Shown here: in pieces, positions 57,254 through 64,000 of the stretch
Layout of the letters: every line of letters starts with the position of its first letter
Position numbering within the stretch: position 1 is the stretch's first letter
Assembly: GCA_031655335.1 (NCBI GenBank)
Contig: CP134226.1
Location: 124,001 to 188,000, forward strand
Source: Thalassospiraceae bacterium LMO-SO8
GTDB taxonomy: Bacteria; Pseudomonadota; Alphaproteobacteria; Rhodospirillales; Casp-alpha2
Reading direction: 5' to 3'
Length of the DNA: 64,000 nucleotides
The notes under the pieces: model-generated
Seen by the model: the letters and a program-made list of their open reading frames with translations, nothing else
Database searches by the model: none
Told to the model about the DNA's origin: nothing
Translations under genes and position numbers: made by a program

Positions 57254-60200
57254 ATGCCTGAAAATTCGGCCTTCAGCAGTAAACCCGATCTGCCAAGCCC
57301 GGGAAACCCCGAATCCCTGGCAGTTGCCTGGGAACATTGGGATTCCGCCGTTTCCCGCGCCGCCGATCCAGGCACCGAATCGGCGGCGGCGGAAATCGCC
57401 GGCGGCGGCCCGGGCAAGGCTCTGCTGGACGCGGTATTCGCCCATAGCCCGTTCCTCGGCCGCCTCGCCTCGAGCGACCCCGCGTTCACCCTGCGCATTT
57501 TGTCCGACGGCCCCGACGCGGTCCTGGCCGGCGTCCTGTCGGACATTGCCGGTGCCCCGGAGGGCGAAACCGAACCCGCCATAAAGACGCGCCTGCGCGT
57601 CGCCAAAAAGCGCGCGGCCTTGGCCATCGCCATGGCCGACATCGGCGGCGACTGGTCCCTGGAACAGGTCACGGGCGGGCTCAGCGACGTCGCCGAAGCC
57701 TGCCTCAAGGCCGCCTGCGATTTCTGTCTCGGTGAAATGGCGCGGCGCGGCGCCCTGGAACTGGCCGATCCCGCATCGCCGTCGCAGGGGTCGGGCCTGG
57801 TCGTGCTCGGCATGGGCAAGCTGGGCGCGCGCGAGCTGAACTATTCCTCGGACATCGACATCATCGTGCTGTTCGACCCCGAGGTCATGCGCACGGCCAA
57901 GCCCGACGACCTACAGCCGGCCATGGTCCGCATGGTCCGCCAGATGCTCCGGATCATGGATGAGCGGACGGCCGACGGCTACGTGTTCCGCACGGACCTG
58001 CGCCTGCGCCCGGATCCCAGCGCCACGCCATTGGCGATTTCCGTCCTGGCCGCCGAAAGCTATTACGAGAGCCTGGGCCAGAACTGGGAACGCGCCGCCA
58101 TGATCAAGGCCCGCGCCGTGGCCGGCGACCTGGAGGCCGGCACGCGGTTCCTGGAATGGCTGCGCCCCTTCATCTGGCGCAAGCATCTGGACTTCGCGGC
58201 GATCCAGGACATCCATTCGATCAAGCGCCAGATCAACGCGCATCGCGGCATCGGCGCGATCAAGGCGCTGGGCCACAACGTCAAGCTGGGCGGCGGCGGC
58301 ATCCGCGAGATCGAATTCTTCGCCCAGACCCAGCAGTTGATCTGGGGCGGGCGCATCCCGGAACTACGCCTGTCCGGCACCAAGGCCGCCATCGACTGTC
58401 TGGTCACCCTGGAACAGGTCACGCCCGAGGCGGCGGCGGACATGAAGGCCGCCTATGACTTCCTGCGCCAGGTCGAACATCGGCTGCAGATGGTCAACGA
58501 CGAACAAACCCACATCCTGCCCGACGAACCGGAAGCCTTCGACGCCTTCGCCGGTTTCATGGGCTATGCCACGGGCGCCGCCTTCGCCGAGGTTCTGACC
58601 AGCCACCTTGAGCGGGTGCAGACCCATTACGGGGCCCTGTTCGGCGACGCGCCGGCGCTCAGCGCCGAGGCGGACCAGGACGGGGCCGGCGGCAATCTTG
58701 TGTTCACCGGCGGCGAAGCCGATCCGGACACGCTGGCGACCATCCGCAAGATGGGGTTCGAGGAACCGGCCCGCGTCGACGCCCAAATTCGGGCCTGGCA
58801 CCATGGACGCTACCGGGCGATGCGGTCGACCCGGTCCCGCGAATTGCTGACCGAACTGATGCCCGTGCTGCTGCGCGCCATCGCCAAGACGCCGGAACCG
58901 GACAAGACCTTTCTGCGCTTCGACAGCTTCCTCAAGGTGCTGCCCGGCGGCGTGCAGCTGTTTTCCATGTTCCATTCCAACCCGCACCTGTTGTCCCTGG
59001 TGGTCGAGATCGCCGGCAAGGCGCCCAAGCTGGCGGAGCATATGGGCAATCACGCGTCGATCCTGGACAGCGTGCTGACCGCCGATTTCTTCGACCCACC
59101 CCCGGATATTTCGGGCCTGCACGACGAACTCGAAGCCCAGTTGAAGGCCTGCCGAGATCTGGAGGACGTGCTGATCACCTGCCGGCGCTGGGCCAACGAC
59201 CGCCGCTTTCAGGTCGGCGTGCAGCGCCTGGATGCCCGGATCGCGCCGCTGGATGCCTCGTGCGCACTCTCGGACATCGCCGAGACGGCGTTGGGCGCGG
59301 TGCTGGCCCGCGTCGCCGACGACTTCGCCGCGGGCCACGGCCGCATCCCCGGCGGCGAGATCGCCATCGTGGCGCTCGGCCGCCTGGGCAGCCGGGAAAT
59401 GACCGCGGCCTCCGACCTGGACCTGATCTTCGTTTACGACGCCGCCGACGACGCCGAGGAATCGGACGGCGGGCGGCCGCTTGCCCCGGCGCAGTATTTC
59501 GGCCGCCTGACCCAGCGCACGATCAACGCCGTCACGGCGATGATGGTGGAGGGGCCGTTGTACGAGGTCGACATGCGCCTGCGCCCGTCGGGCACCAAGG
59601 GGCCGCTGGCCACGTCGCTGACCGCGTTCCGCAAGTACCATGATGAATCGGCCTGGACATGGGAACGCATGGCCCTGGTCCGCGCCCGCGCCGTGGCCGG
59701 CACCGGCGATCTGCGCGGCCGGGTCGAGAATGCCATCGCCGCCATCCTGGGCGATCCCGTGGACCCGGTGAAGCTGCTGCGCGACGCCGCCGACATGCGC
59801 CAGCGCATCGCAAAGGAAAAGACGTCGGACTGCATCTGGGACGTCAAGAATCTGCGCGGCGGCCTGGTCGACATCGCCTTCATCGTGCAGTACCTGACCC
59901 TGCGTCATATCGGCGACCATCCCGATATCCGCGACGCCAACACGGCCGCCAGCCTGGACAAGCTGAAATCGGCCGGCGTGTTGGCGACCGCCCATTGGCG
60001 AACCCTGATGCGGGCGCAGCAGCTTTGGATGGGTATCCTCGGCCTGCTCGCCGAAACCATCGAGGGCACCCTGACCAAGGAAAAGGAAGATCTGATTTCC
60101 GGCGCCCTGGCCGACGACCTGGTGCGCGTCGCGGGGGCGGACGATTTCACCGGCCTGAAACGCTTGATGATGGAAACGGCCCAGGCCGTGTTCGATATCT

Positions 60201-60262
60201 ACCAGGACCTGATCGACGGCCCGGCGGCGGACCTGCCGCCCGCCGATGACGAGACCGAATGA
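57254..60262 (+). CDS. glnE: Glutamine synthetase adenylyltransferase/deadenylylase
   Basis: GlnE adds or removes AMP on glutamine synthetase according to the nitrogen state signalled by PII. The 1002-residue protein has two nucleotidyltransferase domains: GMGKLGARELNYSSDIDIIV (deadenylylase half) and LGRLGSREMTAASDLDLIFV (adenylylase half). Conserved segments include KLGGGGIREIEFFAQ and TRSRELLTELMPVLLRAIA. About 55 residues longer than the E. coli enzyme, mainly at the N-terminus. The ATG at 57254 (MPENSAF) was chosen; it diverges from the AsmA-like gene. Confidence 0.96.
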   Translation: MPENSAFSSKPDLPSPGNPESLAVAWEHWDSAVSRAADPGTESAAAEIAGGGPGKALLDAVFAHSPFLGRLASSDPAFTLRILSDGPDAVLAGVLSDIAGAPEGETEPAIKTRLRVAKKRAALAIAMADIGGDWSLEQVTGGLSDVAEACLKAACDFCLGEMARRGALELADPASPSQGSGLVVLGMGKLGARELNYSSDIDIIVLFDPEVMRTAKPDDLQPAMVRMVRQMLRIMDERTADGYVFRTDLRLRPDPSATPLAISVLAAESYYESLGQNWERAAMIKARAVAGDLEAGTRFLEWLRPFIWRKHLDFAAIQDIHSIKRQINAHRGIGAIKALGHNVKLGGGGIREIEFFAQTQQLIWGGRIPELRLSGTKAAIDCLVTLEQVTPEAAADMKAAYDFLRQVEHRLQMVNDEQTHILPDEPEAFDAFAGFMGYATGAAFAEVLTSHLERVQTHYGALFGDAPALSAEADQDGAGGNLVFTGGEADPDTLATIRKMGFEEPARVDAQIRAWHHGRYRAMRSTRSRELLTELMPVLLRAIAKTPEPDKTFLRFDSFLKVLPGGVQLFSMFHSNPHLLSLVVEIAGKAPKLAEHMGNHASILDSVLTADFFDPPPDISGLHDELEAQLKACRDLEDVLITCRRWANDRRFQVGVQRLDARIAPLDASCALSDIAETALGAVLARVADDFAAGHGRIPGGEIAIVALGRLGSREMTAASDLDLIFVYDAADDAEESDGGRPLAPAQYFGRLTQRTINAVTAMMVEGPLYEVDMRLRPSGTKGPLATSLTAFRKYHDESAWTWERMALVRARAVAGTGDLRGRVENAIAAILGDPVDPVKLLRDAADMRQRIAKEKTSDCIWDVKNLRGGLVDIAFIVQYLTLRHIGDHPDIRDANTAASLDKLKSAGVLATAHWRTLMRAQQLWMGILGLLAETIEGTLTKEKEDLISGALADDLVRVAGADDFTGLKRLMMETAQAVFDIYQDLIDGPAADLPPADDETE

Positions 60263-60290
60263 GACCACGACGAACAAGGAGACCCGAACC

Positions 60291-60755
60291 ATGACCCTTT
60301 CCACCGGCGACAAGGCCCCCGATTTCACCCTGCCCGCGGACGGCGGCGGCATGCTGGCGTTGAAGGACCTGAAGGGCAAGAAGGTCGTGCTGTACTTCTA
60401 CCCCAAGGACGACACGCCGGGCTGCACCACCGAGGCCCAGGGTTTCCGCGACGCGATCAAGGCGTTCGAGAAGGAAGGAGCCGTGATCGTCGGCGCCTCC
60501 AAGGACTCGGTCGCCCGCCACGACAAGTTCAAGGCCAAGTACGACCTGCCCTTTCATCTGGTGTCGGACGAGGACGGCAGCCTGTGCGAAAGCTACGGCG
60601 TATGGGTCGAAAAGAACATGTACGGCCGCAAGTACATGGGCATCCAGCGCGCAACGTTTCTGATCGACGAAAAGGGCGTGATCCGCAACATCTGGCCCAA
60701 GGTGAAGGTCAAGGAACACGCCGACGAGGTGCTGGCCGCGGTCAAGGCGCTCTAG
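60291..60755 (+). CDS. bcp: Thiol peroxidase Bcp (atypical 2-Cys peroxiredoxin)
   Basis: A 154-residue peroxiredoxin of the BCP/PrxQ group. The peroxidatic Cys is in FYPKDDTPGCTTEAQGFRD, and the conserved Arg is in MGIQRATFLID. The usual second Cys five residues after the peroxidatic one is Ala (CTTEAQ), so resolution must use another thiol (Cys of GSLCESYG is possible) or an external reductant. GGAGACCCGAACC precedes the ATG. It lies 28 bases after glnE and may be read from the same transcript. Confidence 0.95.
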   Translation: MTLSTGDKAPDFTLPADGGGMLALKDLKGKKVVLYFYPKDDTPGCTTEAQGFRDAIKAFEKEGAVIVGASKDSVARHDKFKAKYDLPFHLVSDEDGSLCESYGVWVEKNMYGRKYMGIQRATFLIDEKGVIRNIWPKVKVKEHADEVLAAVKAL

Positions 60756-60891
60756 GCGCGCTTCGCTGGATCGCTGAAACCTCGACCATTGGGTGGTTTT
60801 GACGGCGCGGATTTTGCGCTAGTCTCCGCCCTCGATAAAATCGAGTCCGGCCCGATGCACCGTCGGGTCCACGTCCTCTGGGGAAATATCG

Positions 60892-61491
60892 ATGGCCGAC
60901 AAGACCGACGAAATCGACGACGACGAGGAATACGAGGACGACGAAGAGCTTGAGGACGGCGAGGAGTGGGAGGACGACGACGAAGAGTGGGAGGACGACG
61001 AAGACGACGAACCCACCGAGGAAGAGCTCAAGGCCGCCAAGAAGAAAAAGATCCTCAAGATCGCGGCCATCGCCGGGGTTCTGCTTGTCCTGATCGGCGG
61101 CGGCTTTACCGCCCATATGCTGGGCGCGACCGAAGCCATCCTCGGCAAGCCCGCGATCACCGAGGTGACCCTGGAAATCGGCAAGCCGGTCATTCACCAG
61201 TTGCCGGAAATCCGCACCGACCTGAAGAAGGTCGGCAAGCGCAATCATTTCATCAAGCTGAACCTGATCGTGCAGGTCGATGAACACGACCTGCCCGCCC
61301 TTCAGGACGAGGCGAAAATGGCGCTGGTGGTGGACAACATCAAAACCCAGCTGCGCGACCTGGAATACAAGGACGTGATCGGCAAGGAAGGCTCGGAGCG
61401 CCTGCGCTTCGAGTTGCTGAACGTCATCAATTTCGCGATCGCCCCGGTCAAGGCCCATACGGTCCTGTTCAAGGACCTGATCATTCAGTAG
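60892..61491 (+). CDS. FliL-like membrane protein with acidic N-terminus
   Basis: A 199-residue protein. Residues about 6-45 are almost entirely Asp and Glu (EIDDDEEYEDDEELEDGEEW), followed by a Lys patch (KAAKKKKILK) and a transmembrane helix at about 57-77. The periplasmic domain (EIRTDLKKVGKRNHFIKLNL through RLRFELLNVINFAIAPVKAH) has the FliL layout. FliL tunes the flagellar stator. No other flagellar gene is in the window, so an orphan or non-flagellar role is possible. The negative-then-positive flank sets the in/out orientation. Confidence 0.78.
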   Translation: MADKTDEIDDDEEYEDDEELEDGEEWEDDDEEWEDDEDDEPTEEELKAAKKKKILKIAAIAGVLLVLIGGGFTAHMLGATEAILGKPAITEVTLEIGKPVIHQLPEIRTDLKKVGKRNHFIKLNLIVQVDEHDLPALQDEAKMALVVDNIKTQLRDLEYKDVIGKEGSERLRFELLNVINFAIAPVKAHTVLFKDLIIQ

Positions 61492-61581
61492 CCGCGAATT
61501 CCGAGGGCACCTTTCGATCCCCTTTTTAACTCAGACAAGAGTACGCGGGGCTGCGATGATGATGGCGGCGCCGATGCATGC

Positions 61582-61609
61582 GGCGAAGGTCTGCATTGTG
61601 ACCTTCGCC
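61582..61609 (+). terminator. Hairpin between the FliL-like gene and prfB
   Basis: A perfect 10-bp stem GGCGAAGGTC (61582-61591) / GACCTTCGCC (61600-61609) with an 8-base loop, followed by TCTTTAA on the plus strand. It probably ends the FliL-like transcript; on the other strand no T-run follows. Confidence 0.55.
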
Positions 61610-61635
61610 TCTTTAACGGTGAGCCGAGCCGACGG

Positions 61636-62758
61636 TCATCCCGCCGCCCCTTCGTCACCACCCTTGACCCGTTGGGCCAGCGCGGCCGCCATGAACTCGT
61701 CGAGGTCGCCGTCGAGCACCGCCTGGGTATTCGACGTTTCCACGTTGGTGCGCAGGTCCTTGACCATCTGGTAGGGCTGCAACACATAGGAGCGGATCTG
61801 GTGACCCCAGCCGATGTCGGTCTTGGCGTCAGCCTGGGCCTGGGCCTCTTCCTCGCGCTTGCGCAGTTCGAACTCGTACAGCCGCGCCTTCAGCATGGCG
61901 AAGGCCTGGGCGCGGTTCTTGTGCTGCGAGCGGTCGTTCTGGCACTGCACGACGATGTTGGTCGGCAGGTGGGTGATGCGGATGGCGCTGTCGGTCTTGT
62001 TGACGTGCTGCCCGCCCGCCCCCGAGGCGCGGTAGGTGTCGATGCGCAGGTCCTTGTCCTCGATCACCACTTCGATGGTGTCGTCGACCACCGGATAGAC
62101 CCAGGCCGAGGAAAAGCTGGTGTGGCGGCGCGCACTTGAATCGTAGGGCGAGATGCGGACCAGCCGGTGCACGCCGCTTTCGGTCTTGAGCCAGCCATAG
62201 GCGTTATGGCCGGAAATCTTCAAGGTCGCCGATTTGATGCCGGCCTCTTCGCCCGGGCTTTCTTCCAGCCATTCGACCTTGTAGCCATGGGCCTCGGCCC
62301 AGCGCGCGTACATGCGCAGCAGCATTTCCGCCCAGTCCTGGGCCTCCGTGCCGCCGGCCCCGGCGTGGACTTCGAGATAGGCGTCGTTGGCGTCGGCCTC
62401 GCCGGACAGCAAGGTTTCCAGTTCCGCCGCGTCGGCCCGCACCTTGAGCGCCGTCAACGCCGCCTCGGCCTCGGCGACGACGGCATCATCGCCCTCGGCC
62501 TCGCCCAGTTCGATCAGGTCAACGTTGTCGGCAAGTTCGCGCTGAACCACGTCGATGGATTTGATTCCGGCTTCCAGACGGTTGCGCTCGCGCATCAGGG
62601 CCTGGGCTTTTTCCGGCTTGTTCCACAGGTCGGGGTTTTCCGCCTGGGCGTTCAGTTCCTGAAGTTTGAGAACGGCATCATCGTAGTCAAAGATGCCTCC
62701 TCAGCAGTTCCAACGACTGCTCGATGTCCTGAACGATGCTGGTGATTTCGGCGCGCAT
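61636..62758 (-). CDS. prfB: Peptide chain release factor 2, made by programmed +1 frameshift
   Basis: RF2 recognises UGA and UAA. The first 23 codons ([20 protein letters not shown], then RHL) end at an in-frame TGA within CTT-TGA-C, preceded by AGGAGG. A +1 shift at CTT continues as [15 protein letters not shown] into the long frame, giving 373 residues in all, the normal RF2 length. The GGQ peptidyl-hydrolysis motif is in [10 protein letters not shown]. The stop-codon-reading tripeptide is SPY in [15 protein letters not shown], where E. coli has SPF. The frame change is the known autoregulatory device, not an error. It converges on the FliL-like gene. Confidence 0.95.
62686..62701 (-). other. 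prfB programmed frameshift site
   Basis: On the minus strand the order is AGGAGG (internal Shine-Dalgarno), CAT, CTT, TGA, C. This matches the canonical RF2 shift site, in which slow termination at UGA and the SD-like stimulator push ribosomes +1 on CUU. Low RF2 raises the shift, so RF2 controls its own synthesis. Confidence 0.93.
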
Positions 62759-62846
62759 GGCGGGGGTCCGTGGATTCCTTATGGTGGATCGGCAGGGGGT
62801 TGTAGCGGACGCGGGCCGCCGGATCAATATGGGCGCGCGGCCACGG

Positions 62847-64000
62847 TCAGTACAGCCCGCCGGTGCCGCCGAAGGGTTGCTGGGTGGCGTCACCGTTCCC
62901 CGACATGTCCTGGCCGGCGGAAATGATTTCCGTGTCCTCTTTCGGCACGGTGCCGGGCTTGAAGCTTTCCCAGATCACGTCCTCGGTCTGGCCGATCAGG
63001 GCCGGCAAGCCGGTCTGCGCGTCGACGCGGACCAGGCGGATGCCGGGCGGAATTCGGAACGGGATCGCGGGCGTGTTCTTGAGCGCCTGCTTCATGAACT
63101 GGGCGAAGATGGGTGCCGCCACGGACGAGCCCGTTTCCCGCCGCCCCAAGGTTTCCGGGCTGTCGTAGCCGACGAACACGCCGACCGTCAGGTCGGGCGA
63201 GAATCCCATGAACCAGGCGTCGCGGTTCTTGTTGGTGGTGCCGGTCTTGCCGGCCAGGGTCTTCTTGACCTCCTGGCCGATGCGCGCCCCGGTGCCGCGC
63301 TTAACCACGCCTTCCAGCATGGACACCATCTGGTAGGCGCTGGCCGGGTCGGCGACCTGTTCGCGGATGTCGGGCACGTCGGGCACCTGTTCGCCGCCGG
63401 TCCAGGCCCCCGTGCGGCACTGCGGGCAGGGCCGCTCGTCGTGGCGGAACACGGTGCGGCCCTTGCGGTCCTGGATGCGGTCGATCAGGGTCGGTTCGAT
63501 CCGCCTGCCGCCGTTGACCAACATGGCATAGGCGGTGGTCAGGCGCAAAAGCGTCGTCTCCCCAGCGCCCAGGGCCATGGACAGGGCCCGCGGCAGGTGA
63601 TCGACGATGCCGAAGGCTTCGACATACTTGCAGACCTGTTCCATGCCGATGGTCTGGGCCAGGCGCACGGTCATCAGGTTGCGCGATTTTTCGATTCCCA
63701 GGCGCATGGTCGACGGCCCGTAGAACTTGTTGGTGTAGTTGCCGGGCCGCCATTTCGGCAGACCGGGGCCCTGATCGACCACAAAGGGCGCGTCGAGGAT
63801 GCGCGTCGACGGCGTGTACCCTGCGTCCAGTCCGGCCAGATAGACGAAGGGCTTCACCGCCGAGCCGGGCTGCCGCCAGGCCTGGGTCACCCGGTTGAAC
63901 TGATTGATCTGGAACGAATAGCCCCCGACCATGGCAAGCACGCGGCCGGTGTGCGGGTCCATGGCGACGATGCCGCCCTGAACCTCGGGCAACTGGCGCA
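62847..64000 (-). CDS. Class A penicillin-binding protein (PBP1A-like), 5' end cut off
   Basis: The frame runs off the right edge, leaving the transpeptidase half: about 384 residues beginning RQLPEVQGGIVAMDPHTGRV. The SxxK active site is in PGSAVKPFVYLAGL, the SxN-type motif is KSRNLMT and the KTG motif is LAGKTGTTNKNRDAWFMGFS. YAMLVNGGRRIEPTLIDRIQ is typical of PBP1A. The glycosyltransferase domain must lie beyond the window. It polymerises and cross-links peptidoglycan in the periplasm. An insert with CPQC (DERPCPQCRTGAWTGG) before the SxN-to-KTG region is worth noting. Confidence 0.93.
   Translation of the reverse strand, partial: RQLPEVQGGIVAMDPHTGRVLAMVGGYSFQINQFNRVTQAWRQPGSAVKPFVYLAGLDAGYTPSTRILDAPFVVDQGPGLPKWRPGNYTNKFYGPSTMRLGIEKSRNLMTVRLAQTIGMEQVCKYVEAFGIVDHLPRALSMALGAGETTLLRLTTAYAMLVNGGRRIEPTLIDRIQDRKGRTVFRHDERPCPQCRTGAWTGGEQVPDVPDIREQVADPASAYQMVSMLEGVVKRGTGARIGQEVKKTLAGKTGTTNKNRDAWFMGFSPDLTVGVFVGYDSPETLGRRETGSSVAAPIFAQFMKQALKNTPAIPFRIPPGIRLVRVDAQTGLPALIGQTEDVIWESFKPGTVPKEDTEIISAGQDMSGNGDATQQPFGGTGGLY

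Noticed and set aside
62687-62893. Short minus-strand frame upstream of prfB read as a separate gene
   Set aside because: Its last 23 codons are the zero-frame start of prfB before the programmed shift; the upstream part is non-coding.

Overview
The window is a dense, high-GC stretch of bacterial chromosome with about 65 genes. It looks alphaproteobacterial, most likely a Rhodospirillales-type organism. Pointers are a complete ISC iron-sulfur operon with HscA/HscB and IscX, an HscB with an N-terminal zinc ribbon like the mitochondrial protein, a GAAC-N7-GAAC SOS box (the alphaproteobacterial LexA type), CheY-like regulators ending in a GPDRR tail, an Atm1-type exporter, and a short Ppx/GppA protein coupled to RlmE. 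The content is mostly housekeeping. I see no insertion sequence, prophage, integrase or CRISPR array.

Layout. 1-4.1 kb: 3' part of mnmC, a DUF3012 lipoprotein, a response regulator, tRNA-Gln(CUG), and ppx-rlmE overlapping by 4 bases. 4.1-6.1 kb: an islet of lower GC with an unknown gene and an XRE-ImmA/IrrE regulator-protease. 6.1-16.5 kb: guaB, a PPOX flavoprotein, a three-gene ExbB/MotA-like membrane operon, an RsmB-type methyltransferase, a TauD-type dioxygenase, then small conserved genes (alpha/beta hydrolase, TerB, DUF4126). 16.5-20 kb: an operon of FetA/FetB-type ABC transporter, enolase-superfamily enzyme and 2-hydroxyacid dehydrogenase. 20-22.7 kb: a degenerate thermonuclease lipoprotein and a TPP riboswitch controlling thiC. 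22.8-31 kb: an AhpD-like protein, a two-subunit sulfo/phosphonopyruvate decarboxylase-like enzyme, secreted Cys-rich and Ala-rich proteins, guaA, a transglutaminase-like membrane protein, and a small gene under a perfect LexA box. 31-39.5 kb: an Hpt-like protein with a response regulator, the Atm1-like ABC exporter, a TauE/SafE permease, a PAS protein, mnmA, DUF599 and a PAS histidine kinase.

39.5-47.4 kb is the main functional block. It reads right to left as cysE, iscR, a second cysteine desulfurase, iscS, iscU, iscA, hscB, hscA, fdx, iscX. A well-formed sigma-70 promoter overlapped by a probable IscR site lies upstream of cysE, which suggests that cysteine synthesis is co-regulated with cluster assembly. 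47.5-64 kb: anmK diverging from tyrS, two tail-to-tail paralogous GT39-like glycosyltransferases, a 1115-residue AsmA/YhdP-like protein diverging from glnE, bcp, a FliL-like protein, prfB with a classic programmed +1 frameshift, and the 3' part of a class A penicillin-binding protein.

The observations I consider most worth following are the SOS-controlled small protein, the IscR-cysE-isc arrangement, the ImmA/IrrE islet, the ExbB-like operon with a non-ExbD partner, the FetAB-enolase-dehydrogenase operon, and two identical GntR-type palindromes 12 kb apart.
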